From contig CM072810.1 of NCBI GenBank assembly GCA_037013495.1, positions 30,595,843-30,659,842 on the forward strand: a stretch of DNA of 64,000 nt, written 5' to 3'. The notes below the pieces were generated by a model that was not told where the DNA came from, ran no database searches, and worked only from the letters and a program-made list of their open reading frames with translations. Source of the stretch: Hippophae tibetana. Lineage: Eukaryota > Streptophyta > Magnoliopsida > Rosales > Elaeagnaceae. This document shows positions 43,101 to 56,800 of the stretch, in pieces. Each line of letters starts with the position of its first letter. Within the stretch, counting starts at the first letter, position 1. The translations under genes were made by a program, and so were the position numbers.

Positions 43101-46071
43101 AACCTCGTATAGCTTCGTAACCAACGTACGGTTTCAACGAAACCGAACCATTACCATCGTACATCGTTCTGTTGCACTACTTTCATGTTAAAATAAAAAC
43201 TAAGGGCATTAAAACTATTTTTATAAAAATTAAGGATATATATGAAAATATGCTAAAATATGGGACATCACTAATACTTTTTTGTTATAAATATAAGCTC
43301 CTTTTGAATAACAATTAAACACTACTTTAAATTAATTAGTTAAAACAATATCAATCTACATTTAAAGAATGAAATTTCGAAATATTACAGAATTTTAAAT
43401 TAATACTAATATAAATTATTACAACTCACACACCAAAACACACGTATACCTTAGAGAAGATTGAAACTCGCTACATTGAATGCTTTCAAAAAGTACCTAA
43501 TCATGCTACAAGACAATTAGCAAAGATCCATAATTAGAATTAGGAAAATAAATTGCTAAATTATCTAAACACGTCATTTATTAATAATTACTTAAATTAA
43601 TAAATATATTATCAAATTATCATAAAAGTAATAAATAAAACTATGAATGTATCTAAATTTAAGTCTAATATAAAAATAATTGCAATGGTTGTTGCTTCCC
43701 AATGCATGAATTATTATTGTTTCACGGAGCACTTGGGTTTAAAACCCTCAATAAACATAGTTTTTGATTTTTTTTAAAAGAACATCTTCAACCTCTAGTC
43801 GGGTCAACTCTACTCGGTTTTGACTCTAGGGGAAAACCCTCCGTATTTTACTATTATGAGGACGGAATTCGACCTTCGTTTTATCAAAGTTTTGTTTTCG
43901 AGTGATTCATGGTCTCTTTTTGAATCAAAAAGGTCAATTTAAAGAAAAAGTTAATGAATGATTCAAATGAATGCTCACGATAAATTGGATTTATTTTCTT
44001 CATTGTTTTTCAAGTTTAAGTTAACAGAATCACTCTAAAATCAATATTAACACAATATATAATTTTCAGCACTTACAGAGGAATTCCAATAAATTTTTGA
44101 TTTGATGCTCTCACTAGTTTCTCAAACTTACTCTTTACTTTCTAATTGTGTATATGAATGAATTAGGGAAAAGTGAGAGAACCTGATTATAAAGGCTCTC
44201 TCATCAAGAACCTCGTATAGCTTTGTAACCAACGTACGGTTTCAACGAAACCGAACCGTTACCACCATCCATCGTTCTGTTGCACTACTTTCCTTTTATA
44301 ATAAAAACTAAGGGCATTAAAACTATTTTTATAAAAATTAAGGATATATATGAAAATATGCTAAAATAAGGGACATCAATAATACTTTTTTGTTATAAAT
44401 ATATGCTCCTTTTGAATAACAATTAAAAACTACTTTAAATTAATTAGTTAAAAGAATATCAATCTACATTTATAGAAAGAAATTTCGAAATATTAAAAAA
44501 TTCTAAATTAACACTAATATAAATTATTATAACTCATACACCAAAACACACGTATACCTTAGAGAAGATTCAAACTCGCTACATTGAATGCTTTCAAAAA
44601 GTACCTAATCATGCTACAAAACAATTAGCTAATATCAATAATTAGAATTAGGAAAATAAATTGCTAAATTATCTAAACACGTCATTTATTAATAATTACT
44701 TAAATTAATAAATATATTATCAAATTATCATAAAAGTTATAAATAAAACTATGAATGTATCTAAATTTAAGTCTAATATAAAAATAAATGCAATGGGTGT
44801 TGTAGCACAAAGCATGAGTTATTATTGTTTCACGGAAGACTTGGGTTCGAAACCCTAAATAAACATAGTTTTTAATTTTTTTTAAAAGAACATCTTCAAC
44901 CTCTAGTCCGGTCAACTCTACTCGGTTTTGACTCCAGGGGAAACCCCTCCGTATTTCACTATTATGGGGACGGAATTCGAACTTCTTGTTATCAGAGTTT
45001 TATTTTCGAGTGATTCATGGTCTCATTTTGAATCAAATACGTCATTTTAAATAAAAAGTTAATGAATGATTCAAATGAATGCTCACGATAAATTGTATTT
45101 ATTTTCTTCATTGTTTTTCAAGTTTAAGTTAACAGAATCACTCTAAAATCAATATTGACACAATTTATAATTTTCAGCACTTACACGGGAATTCCAATAA
45201 ATTTTTGATTTGATGCTCTCACTAGTTTCTCAAACTTACTCTTTACTTTCTAATTGTGTATATGAATGAAGGAGGGAAAAGTGAGAGAACCAGATTATAA
45301 AGGCTCTGTCATCACGAACCTCGTATAGCTTCGTAACCAACGTACGGTTTCAACGAAACCGAACCATTACCATCGTACATCGTTCTGTTGCACTACTTTC
45401 ATGTTAAAATAAAAACTAAGGGCATTAAAACTATTTTTATAAAAATTAAGGATATATATGAAAATATGCTAAAATATGGGACATCACTAATACTTTTTTG
45501 TTATAAATATAAGCTCCCTTTGAATAACAATTAAACACTACTTTAAATTAATTAGTTAAAACAATATCAATCTACATTTAAAGAATGAAATTTCGAAAAT
45601 TAAAGAATTTTAAATTAATACTAATATAAATTATTACCACTCACACACCAAAACACACGTATACCTTAGAGAAGATTGAAACTCGCTACATTGAATGCTT
45701 TCAAAAAGTACCTAATCATGCTAAAAGACAATTAACAAAGATCCATAATTAGAATTAGGAAAATAAATTGCTAAATTATCTAAACACGTCATTTATTAAT
45801 AATTACTTAAATTAATAAATATATTATCAAATTATCATAAAAGTAATAAATAAAACTATGAATGTATCTAAATTTAAGTCTATATAAAAATAATTGCAAT
45901 GGTTGTTGCTTCCCAATGCATGAATTATTATTGTTTCACGCAGCACTTGGGTTGGAAACCCTCAATAAACATAGTTTTTGATTTTTTTTAAAAGAACATC
46001 TTCAACCTCTAGTCGGGTCAACTCTACTCGGTTTTGACTCTAGGGGAAACCCCTCCGTATTTTACTATTAT

Positions 46072-46183
46072 GGGGACGGAATTCGAACTTCTTGTTATCA
46101 GAGTTTTATTTTCGAGTGATTCATGGTCTCATTTTGAATCAAAAATGTCATTTTAAATAAAAAGTTAATGAATGATTCAAATT
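46072..46183. repeat. Mosaic patch in monomer 42 resembling monomer 28
   Basis: The partner monomers 34 and 40 read 'gaggacggaattcgacc' and 'aaaaaggtcaattt' here. Monomer 42 instead has 'ggggacggaattcgaac', 'aaaaatgtcatttt' and 'caaattaatgctc'. The variant 'aaaaatgtcatttt' is otherwise seen only near 30614 in monomer 28. A conversion tract of at least 110 bp is the simplest reading. Confidence 0.8.
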
Positions 46184-47054
46184 AATGCTCACGATAAATT
46201 GGATTTATTTTCTTCATTGTTTTTCAAGTTTAAGTTAACAGAATCACTCTAAAATCAATATTAACACAATATATAATTTTCAGCACTTACAGAGGATTTC
46301 CAATAAATTTTTGATTTGATGCTCTCACTAGTTTCTCAAACTTACTCTTTACTTTCTAATTGTGTATATGAATGAATTAGGGAAAAGTGAGAGAACCTGA
46401 TTATAAAGGCTCTCTCATCAAGAACCTCGTATAGCTTTGTAACCAACGTACGGTTTCAACGAAACCGAACCGTTACCACCATCCATCGTTCTGTTGCACT
46501 ACTTTCCTTTTATAATAAAAACTAAGGGCATTAAAACTATTTTTATGAAAATTAAGGATATATATGAAAATTTGCTAAAATAAGGGACATCAATAATACT
46601 TTTTTGTTATAAATATATGCTCCTTTTGAATAACAATTAAACACTACTTTAAATTAATTAGTTAAAAGAATATCAATCTACATTTATAGAAAGAAATTTC
46701 GAAATATTAAAAAATTCTAAATTAACACTAATATAAATTATTATAACTCATACACCAAAACACACGTATACCTTAGAGAAGATTCAAACTCGCTACATTG
46801 AATGCTTTCAAAAAGTACCTAATCATGCTACAAAACAATTAGCTAATATCAATAATTAGAATTAGGAAAATAAATTGCTAAATTATCTAAACACGTCATT
46901 TATTAATAATTACTTAAATTAATAAATATATTATCAAATTATCATAAAAGTTATAAATAAAACTATGAATGTATCTAAATTTAAGTCTAATATAAAAATA
47001 AATGCAATGGCTGTTGTAGCGCAAAGCATGAGTTATTATTGTTTCACGGAAGAC

Positions 47055-47071
47055 TTGGGTTCGAAACCCAA
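47055..47071 (+). promoter_or_regulatory. Best tRNA-like T-arm copy, monomer 43
   Basis: TTGGG, the seven-base loop TTCGAAA, and CCCAA form a perfect five-pair stem with the exact geometry of a tRNA T-arm. In most monomers only the inner three pairs survive, because the right side reads CCCTA, CCCTC or CCCCC. It may be the ancestral state or a chance reversion. Its sister copies 35 and 41 do not have it. Confidence 0.45.
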
Positions 47072-48977
47072 AATAAACATAGTTTTTAATTTTTTTTAAA
47101 AGAACATCTTCAACCTCTAGTCCGGTCAACTCTACTCGGTTTTGACTCCATGGGAAACCCCTCCGTATTTCACTATTATGAGGACGGAATTCGAACTTTT
47201 GTTATCAGAGTTTTATTTTCGAGTGATTCAGGGTCTCATTTTGAATCAAAAACGTCATTTTAAATAAAAAGTTAATAAATGATTCAAATGAATGCTCACG
47301 ATAAAATGTATTTATTTTCTTCATTGTTTTTCAAGTTGAAGTTAACAGAATCACTCTAAAATCAATATTGACACAATTTATAATTTTCAGCACTTACACG
47401 GGAATTCAAATAAATTTTTGATTTGATGCTCTCACTAGTTTCTCAAACGTACTCTTTACTTTCTAATTGTGTATATGAATGAAGGAGGGAAAAGTGAGAG
47501 AACCAGATTATAAAGGCTCTGTCATCACGAACCTCGTATAGCTTCGTAACCAACGTACGGTTTCAACGAAACCGAACCATTACCATCGTACATCGTTCTT
47601 TTGCACTACTTTCATGTTATCATAAAAACTAAGGGCATTAAAACCATTTTTATAAAAATTAAGGATATATATGAAAATATGCTAAAATATGGGACATCAC
47701 TAATACTTTTTTGTTATAAATATAAGCTCCTTTTGAATAACAATTAAACACTACTTTAAATTAATTAGTTAAAACAATATCAATCTACATTTATAGAAAG
47801 AAATTTCTAAATATTACAAAATTCTAAATTAACACTAATATAAATTATTATAACTCACACACCAAAACACACGTATACCTTAGAGAAGATTCAAACTCGC
47901 TACATTGAATGCTTTCAAAAAGTAGCAAATCATGCTACAAGACAATTAGGTAACATCAACAACTAGAATTTGGAAAAAAAATGCTAAATTATCTAAACAC
48001 GTCATTTATTAATAATTACTTAAATTAATAAATATATTATCAAATTATCATAAAAGTAATAAATAAAACTATGAATGTATCTAAATTTAAGTCTAATATA
48101 AAAATAATTGCAATGGTTGTTGCTTCCCAATGCATGAGTTATTATTGTTTCACGTAGCACTTGGGTTTGAAACCCTCAATAAACATAGTTTTTGATTTTT
48201 TTTAAAAGAACATCTTCAACCTCTAGTCGGGTCAACTCTACTCGGTTTTGACTCCAGGGGAAACCCCTCCGTATTTTACTATTATGAGGACGGAATTCGA
48301 CCTTCGTTTTATCAAAGTTTGGTTTTCGAGTGATTCATGGTCTCTTTTTGAATCAAAAAGGTCAATTTAAATAAAAAGTTAATGAATGATTCAAATGAAT
48401 GCTCGCGATAAATTGGATTTATTTTCTTCATTGTTTTTGAAGTTTAAGTTAAAAGAATCACTCTAAAATCAATATTGACACAATATATAATTTTCAGCAC
48501 TTACACAGGAATTCCAATAAATTTTTGATTTGATGCTCTCACTAGTTTCTCAAACTTACTCTTTACTTTCTAATTGTGTATATGAATGAATGAGGGAAAA
48601 GTGAGAGAACCTGATTATAAAGGCTCTCTCATCACGAACCTTGTATAGCTTTGTAACCAACGTACGGTTTCAACGAAACCGAACCGTTACCACCATCCAT
48701 CGTTCTGTTGCACTACTTTCATGTTACAATAAAAACTAAGGGCATTAAAACTATTTTTATAAAAATTAAGGATATATATGAAAATATGCTAAAATAAGGG
48801 ACATCAATAATACTTTTTTGTTATAAATATATGCTCCTTTTGAATAACAATTAAAAACTACTTTAAATTAATTAGTTAAAAGAATATCAATCTACATTTA
48901 TAGAAAGAAATTTCGAAATATTAAAAAATTCTAAATTAACACTAATATAAATTATTATAACTCATACACCAAAACAC

Positions 48978-49424
48978 ACGTATACCTTAGAGAAGATTCA
49001 AACTCGCTACATTGAATGCTTTCAAAAATTACCTAATCATGCTACAAGACAATTAGCTAATATCAATAATTAGAATTAGGAAAATAAATTGCTAAATTAT
49101 CTAAACACGTCATTTATTAATAATTACTTAAATTAATAAATATATTATCAAATTATTATAAAAGTTATAAATAAAACTATGAATGTATCTAAATTTAAGT
49201 CTAATATAAAAATAAATGCAATGGCTGTTGCAGCGCAAAACATGAGTTATTATTGTTTCACGCAAGACTTGGGTTCAAAACCCTAAATAAACATAGTTTT
49301 TAATTTTTTTTAAAAGAACATCTTCAACCTCTAGTCCGGTCAACTCTACTCGGTTTTGACTCCAGGGGAAACCCCTCCATATTTCACTATTATGGGGACG
49401 GAATTCGAACTTCTTGTTATCAAC
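48978..49424. repeat. Bridge monomer 45 between two higher-order blocks
   Basis: This short stretch belongs to neither flanking higher-order unit. Its left part matches 30128 onwards, sharing 'caaaaattacctaatc' near 30173 and 49024, about 18.85 kb (17 monomers) away. Its box is GGTTCAAAACC at 49272, the only copy where the central CpG has become CA without a change in the C. Confidence 0.8.
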
Positions 49425-50332
49425 GTTTTATTTTCGAGTGATTCATGGTCTCATTTTGAATCAAAAACGTCATTTTAAATAAAAAGTTAATGAATGATTC
49501 AAATGAATGCTCACGATAAATTGTATTTATTTTCTTCATTGTTTTTCAAGTTTATGTTAACAGAATCACTCTAAAATCAATATTGACACAATTTATAATT
49601 TTCACCACTTACACGGGAATTCCAAAAAATTTTTGATTTGATCCTCTCACTAGTTTCTCAAACTTACTCTTTACTTTCTAATTGTGTATATGAATGAATG
49701 AGGGAAATGTGAGAGAGCCTGATGCCTTTATAAAGGCTCTGTCATCACGAACCTCGTATAGCTTTGTAACCAACGTACGGTTTCAACGAAACCGAACCGT
49801 TACCACCATCCATCGTTCTGTTGCACTACTTTCATGTTACAATAAAAACTAAGGGCATTAAAACTATTTTTATAAAAATTAAGGATATATATGAAAATAT
49901 GCTAAAATAAGGGACATCACTAATACTTTTTTGTTATAAATATATGCTCCTTTTGAATAACAATTAAACACTACTTTAAATTAATTAGTTAAAAGAATAT
50001 CATTCTACATTTATAGAAAGAAATTTCGAAATATTACAAAATTCTAAATTAACAATAATATAAATTTTTGTAACTCACACACCAAAACACACGTATACCT
50101 TAGAAAAGATTCAAACTCGCTACATTGAATGCTTTCAAAAAGTACCTAATCATGCTACAATACAATTAGCTAATATCAATAATTATAATTAGGAAAAAAT
50201 GCTAAATTATCTAAACACGTCATTCATTAATAATTACTTAATTTAACAAATATATTATCAAATTATCATAAGAGTTATAAATAAAACTATGAATGTATCT
50301 AAATTTAAGCCTAATATAAAAATAAATGCAAT

Positions 50333-50345
50333 GGCTGTTGCAGCC
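50333..50345 (+). repeat. Small inverted repeat at A-box position, GGCTG/CAGCC form
   Basis: GGCTG-TTG-CAGCC in monomer 46 (and its copy in 50) forms five pairs around a three-base loop, 37 bases before the B box. Other monomers have GCTG/CAGC (four pairs), GTTG/CAGC or GTTG/CGGC (with wobble pairs), or have lost the stem (GTTG followed by CTTCC). Confidence 0.6.
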
Positions 50346-51439
50346 CAATGCATGAGTTATTATTGTTTCACGCAGAACTTGGGTTTGAAACCCTCAATAA
50401 ACATAGTTTTTGATTTTTTTTAAAAGAACATCTTCAACCTCTAGTCGAGTCAACTCTACTCGGTTTGAACTACAGGGGAAACCCCTCCATATTTCACTAT
50501 TATGGGGACGAAATTCGACCTTCTTTTTATCAGAGTTTTATTTTCAAGTGATTCATGGTCTCATTTTGAATCAAAAACGTCATTTTAAATAAAAAGTTAA
50601 TGAATGATTCAAATGAATGCTCACGATAAATTGGATTTATTTTCTTCATTGTTTTTCAAGTTTAAATTAAAAGAATCACTCTAAAATCAATATTGACACA
50701 ATATATAATTTTTAGCACTTACACAGGAATTCCAATAAATTTTTGATTTGATGCTCTCACTAGTTTCTCAAACTTACTCTTTACTTTCTAATTGTGTATA
50801 TGAATGAATGAGGGAAAAGTGAGAGAACCTGATTATAAAGGCTCTCTCATCACGAACCTCGTATAGCTTTGTAACCAACGTACGGTATCAACGAAACCGA
50901 AGCGTTACCACGATGCATCGTTCTGTTGCACTACTTTCATGTTATAATAAAAACTATGGGCATTAAAACTATTTTTATAAAAATTAAGGATATATATGAA
51001 AATATGCTAAAATAAGGGACATCAATAATACTTTTTTGTTATAAATATATGCTCCTTTTGAATAACAATTAAACACTACTTTAAATTAACTAGTTAAAAG
51101 AATATCAATCTACATTTAAAGAAAGAAATTTTGAAATATTACAAAATTCTAAATTAACAATAATATAAATTTTTATAAGTCACACACCAAAACACACGTA
51201 TACCTTAGAAAAGATTCAAACTCGCTACATTGAATGCTTTCCAAAAGTACCTAATCATGCTACAAGACAATTAGCTAATATCAATAATTAGAATTAGGAA
51301 AAAAAATGCTAAATTATCTGAACACGTCATTTATTAATAATTACTTAATTTAATAAATATATAATCAAATTATCATAAGTGTTATAAATAAAACTATGAT
51401 TGTATCTAAATTTAATTCTAATATTAAAATAAATGCAAT

Positions 51440-51452
51440 GGTTGTTGCAACC
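51440..51452 (+). repeat. Small inverted repeat at A-box position, GGTTG/CAACC form
   Basis: GGTTG-TTG-CAACC in monomer 47, and likewise in 48, 49, 51-53 and 54-58, keeps the five-pair stem with both sides changed relative to the GGCTG/CAGCC form of monomer 46. The paired change could reflect RNA structure. It could equally reflect deamination of both strands at one CTG site and one CAG site. Confidence 0.6.
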
Positions 51453-53111
51453 CAATGCATGAGTTATTATTGTTTCACGCATGACTTGGGTTCGAAACCC
51501 TCAATAAACATAGTTTTTGATTTTTTTTAAATGAACATGTTCAACCTCTAGTCGGGTCAACTCTACTCGGTTTTGACTCCAGGGGAAACCCCTCCGTATT
51601 TCACTATTATGGGGACGAAATTCGAAATTCTTTTTATCAGAGTTTTATTTTCGAGTGATTCATGGTCTCATTTTGAATCAAAAACGTCAATTTAAATAAA
51701 AAGTTAATGAATGATTCAAATGAATGCTCACGATAAATTGAATTTATTTTCTTCATTGTTTTTCAAGTTTAAATTAAAAGAATCACTCTAAATTCAATAT
51801 TGACACAATTTATAATTTTCAGCACTTACACGGGAATTTCAATAAATTTTTGATTTGATGCCCTCACTAGTTTCTATAACTTACTCTTTACTTTCGAATG
51901 GTGTATATGAATGAATGAGGGAAAAGTGAGAGAACCTGATGCCTTTATAAAGGCTATGTCATCACGAACCTCGTATAGCTTTGTTACCAACATACGGTTT
52001 CAACGAAACCGAACCGTTACCACCGTCCATCTTTATGTTGCACTACTTTCATGTTATAATAAAAACTAAGGGCATTAAAACTATATTTTAAAAAATTAAG
52101 GATATATATGAAAATTTGCTAAAATAAGGGACATCACTAATACTTTTTTGTTATAAATACATGCTCCTTTTAAATAACAATTAAACACTACTTTAAATTA
52201 ATTAGTTAAAAGAATATTAATCTACATTCTTAGAATGAAATTTCGAAATATTACAAACTTCTAAATTAACACTAACATAAATTTTTATAACTCACATACC
52301 AAAACACACGTATACCGTAGAAAAGATTCAAACTCGCTACATTGAATGCTTTCAAAAAGTACCTAATCATGCTACAAGAAAATTAGCTAATATCAATAAT
52401 TATAATTTGGAAAAGAAATGCTAAATTATCTAAACACGTCATTTATTAATAATTACTTAAATTAATAAATATATTATCAAATTATCATAACAGTTATAAA
52501 TAAAACTATGAATGTATCTAAATTTAAGTCTAATATAAAAATAAATGCAATGGTTGTTGCAACCCAATGCATGAGTTATTATTGTTTCACGCAGGACTTG
52601 GGTTTGAAACCCTCAATAAACATAGTTTTTGATTTTTTTTTAAAAGAACATCTTCAACCTCTAGTCGGGTCAACTCTACTCGGTTTTGACTACAGGGGAA
52701 ACCCATCCATATTTCACTATTATGGGGACAAAATTCGACCTTCTTTTTATCAGAGTTTTATTTTCAAGTGATTCATGGTCTCATTTTGAATCAAAAACGT
52801 CATTTTAAATAAAAAGTTAATGAATGATTCAAATGAATGCTCACGATAAATTGGATTTATTTTCTTCATTATTTTTCAAGTTTAAATTAACAGAATCACT
52901 CTGAATTCAATATTGACACAATTTATAATTTTCAGCACTTACACAGGATTTCCAATAAATTTTTGATTTGATGCTCTCTCTAGTTTCTCAAACTTACTCT
53001 TTACTTTCTAATGGTGTATATGAATGAAAGAGTGAAAAGTGAGAGAACTTGATGCCTTTATAAAGGCTATGTCATCACGAACCTCGTATAGCTTTGTTAC
53101 CTACGTATGGT

Positions 53112-53127
53112 TTCAACGAAAACTAAG
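53112..53127. other. Deletion junction (~56 bp) in monomer 48/49, copy 1
   Basis: 'caacgaaaactaaggg' joins the hairpin region directly to the 'actaaggg' segment. About 56 bases are lost, including the right hairpin arm and the 'catcgttctgttgcac' region. A short A run is shared at both break ends. The same junction is at 57501-57514 in the second 4386-bp copy, so the deletion predates that duplication. Confidence 0.92.
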
Positions 53128-53810
53128 GGCATTAAAACTATTTTTATAAATATTAAGGATATATATGAAAATATGCTAAAATAAGTGACATCACTAACAC
53201 TTTTTTTTAATAAATATATGCTCCTTTTGAATAACAATTAAACACTACTTTAAATTAATTAGTTAAAAGAATATCAATCTACATTTAAAGAAAGAAATTT
53301 TGAAATATTACAAAATTCTTAATTAACAATAATATAAATTTTTATAACTCACACACCAAAACACACGTATACCTTAGAAAAGATTCAAACTCGCTACATT
53401 GAATGCTTTCAAAAAGTACCTAATCATGCAACAAGACAATTAGCTAATATCAATAATTAGAATTAGGAAAAAAAATGCTAAATTATCTGAACACGTCATT
53501 TATTAATAATTACTTAATTTAATAAATATATAATCAAATTATCATAAGTGTTAAAAATAAAACTATGAATGCATCTAAATTTAATTCTAATATTAAAATA
53601 AATGCAATGGTTGTTGCAACCCAATGCATGAGTTATTATTGTTTCACGCAGGACTTGGGTTCGACACCCTCAATAAACATAGTTTTTTATTTTTTTTAAA
53701 AGAACATCTTCAACCTCTAGTCGGGTCAACTCTACTCGGTTTTGAGTCCAGGGCAAACCCCTCCGTATTTCACTATTATGGGGACGAAATTCGACATTCA
53801 TTTTATCAGA

Positions 53811-56800
53811 GTTTTATTTTCGAGTGATTCATGGTCTCATTTTGAATCAAAAACGTCATTTTAAATAAAAAGTTAATGAATGATTCAAATGAATGCTCAC
53901 GATAAATTGTATTTATTTTCTTCATTGTTTTTCAAGTTTATGTTAACAGAATCACTCTAAAATCAATATTGACACAATTTATAATTTTCACCACTTACAC
54001 GGGAATTCCAAAAAATTTTTGATTTGATCCTCTCACTAGTTTCTCAAACTTACTCTTTACTTTCTAATTGTGTATATGAATGAATGAGGGAAATGTGAGA
54101 GAGCCTGATGCCTTTATAAAGGCTCTGTCATCACGAACCTCGTATAGCTTTGTAACCAACGTACGGTTTCAACGAAACCGAACCGTTACCACCATCCATC
54201 GTTCTGTTGCACTACTTTCATGTTACAATAAAAACTAAGGGCATTAAAACTATTTTTATAAAAATTAAGGATATATATGAAAATATGCTAAAATAAGGGA
54301 CATCACTAATACTTTTTTGTTATAAATATATGCTCCTTTTGAATAACAATTAAACACTACTTTAAATTAATTAGTTAAAAGAATATCATTCTACATTTAT
54401 AGAAAGAAATTTCGAAATATTACAAAATTCTAAATTAACAATAATATAAATTTTTGTAACTCACACACCAAAACACACGTATACCTTAGAAAAGATTCAA
54501 ACTCGCTACATTGAATGCTTTCAAAAAGTACCTAATCATGCTACAATACAATTAGCTAATATCAATAATTATAATTAGGAAAAAATGCTAAATTATCTAA
54601 ACACGTCATTCATTAATAATTACTTAATTTAACAAATATATTATCAAATTATCATAAGAGTTATAAATAAAACTATGAATGTATCTAAATTTAAGCCTAA
54701 TATAAAAATAAATGCAATGGCTGTTGCAGCCCAATGCATGAGTTATTATTGTTTCACGCAGAACTTGGGTTTGAAACCCTCAATAAACATAGTTTTTGAT
54801 TTTTTTTAAAAGAACATCTTCAACCTCTAGTCGAGTCAACTCTACTCGGTTTGAACTACAGGGGAAACCCCTCCATATTTCACTATTATGGGGACGAAAT
54901 TCGACCTTCTTTTTATCAGAGTTTTATTTTCAAGTGATTCATGGTCTCATTTTGAATCAAAAACGTCATTTTAAATAAAAAGTTAATGAATGATTCAAAT
55001 GAATGCTCACGATAAATTGGATTTATTTTCTTCATTGTTTTTCAAGTTTAAATTAAAAGAATCACTCTAAAATCAATATTGACACAATATATAATTTTTA
55101 GCACTTACACAGGAATTCCAATAAATTTTTGATTTGATGCTCTCACTAGTTTCTCAAACTTACTCTTTACTTTCTAATTGTGTATATGAATGAATGAGGG
55201 AAAAGTGAGAGAACCTGATTATAAAGGCTCTCTCATCACGAACCTCGTATAGCTTTGTAACCAACGTACGGTATCAACGAAACCGAAGCGTTACCACGAT
55301 GCATCGTTCTGTTGCACTACTTTCATGTTATAATAAAAACTATGGGCATTAAAACTATTTTTATAAAAATTAAGGATATATATGAAAATATGCTAAAATA
55401 AGGGACATCAATAATACTTTTTTGTTATAAATATATGCTCCTTTTGAATAACAATTAAACACTACTTTAAATTAACTAGTTAAAAGAATATCAATCTACA
55501 TTTAAAGAAAGAAATTTTGAAATATTACAAAATTCTAAATTAACAATAATATAAATTTTTATAAGTCACACACCAAAACACACGTATACCTTAGAAAAGA
55601 TTCAAACTCGCTACATTGAATGCTTTCCAAAAGTACCTAATCATGCTACAAGACAATTAGCTAATATCAATAATTAGAATTAGGAAAAAAAATGCTAAAT
55701 TATCTGAACACGTCATTTATTAATAATTACTTAATTTAATAAATATATAATCAAATTATCATAAGTGTTATAAATAAAACTATGATTGTATCTAAATTTA
55801 ATTCTAATATTAAAATAAATGCAATGGTTGTTGCAACCCAATGCATGAGTTATTATTGTTTCACGCATGACTTGGGTTCGAAACCCTCAATAAACATAGT
55901 TTTTGATTTTTTTTAAATGAACATGTTCAACCTCTAGTCGGGTCAACTCTACTCGGTTTTGACTCCAGGGGAAACCCCTCCGTATTTCACTATTATGGGG
56001 ACGAAATTCGAAATTCTTTTTATCAGAGTTTTATTTTCGAGTGATTCATGGTCTCATTTTGAATCAAAAACGTCAATTTAAATAAAAAGTTAATGAATGA
56101 TTCAAATGAATGCTCACGATAAATTGAATTTATTTTCTTCATTGTTTTTCAAGTTTAAATTAAAAGAATCACTCTAAATTCAATATTGACACAATTTATA
56201 ATTTTCAGCACTTACACGGGAATTTCAATAAATTTTTGATTTGATGCCCTCACTAGTTTCTATAACTTACTCTTTACTTTCGAATGGTGTATATGAATGA
56301 ATGAGGGAAAAGTGAGAGAACCTGATGCCTTTATAAAGGCTATGTCATCACGAACCTCGTATAGCTTTGTTACCAACATACGGTTTCAACGAAACCGAAC
56401 CGTTACCACCGTCCATCTTTATGTTGCACTACTTTCATGTTATAATAAAAACTAAGGGCATTAAAACTATATTTTAAAAAATTAAGGATATATATGAAAA
56501 TTTGCTAAAATAAGGGACATCACTAATACTTTTTTGTTATAAATACATGCTCCTTTTAAATAACAATTAAACACTACTTTAAATTAATTAGTTAAAAGAA
56601 TATTAATCTACATTCTTAGAATGAAATTTCGAAATATTACAAACTTCTAAATTAACACTAACATAAATTTTTATAACTCACATACCAAAACACACGTATA
56701 CCGTAGAAAAGATTCAAACTCGCTACATTGAATGCTTTCAAAAAGTACCTAATCATGCTACAAGAAAATTAGCTAATATCAATAATTATAATTTGGAAAA

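Larger units (their letters stand above)
40109..48977. repeat. Higher-order repeat, 8 monomers (~8869 bp), copy 2
   Basis: Landmarks are at 40404, 41515, 42623, 43736, 44844, 45950, 47058 and 48164, in the same order as the preceding copy. Partner variants lie at 42150, 47957, 48154 and 48401. Differences from copy 1 are scattered single bases plus one clear mosaic patch in monomer 42 (46072-46183). Monomer 40 has the doubly decayed box GGTTTAAAACC. Similarity to copy 1 ends near 48977-49020, where the sequence switches to a relative of 30100-30360. Confidence 0.93.
49425..53810. repeat. Higher-order repeat, 4 monomers (4386 bp), copy 1
   Basis: Landmarks are at 50382, 51489, 52601 and 53658. 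The sequence recurs 4386 bp downstream with almost no change. The one difference I noticed is A at 53430 against T at 57816. The unit includes a monomer shortened by about 56 bp (junction 53117-53122), which explains why it is shorter than four full monomers. Left of 49425 the two copies diverge ('tatcaacg' here, 'tatcagag' at the second copy). Confidence 0.96.
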
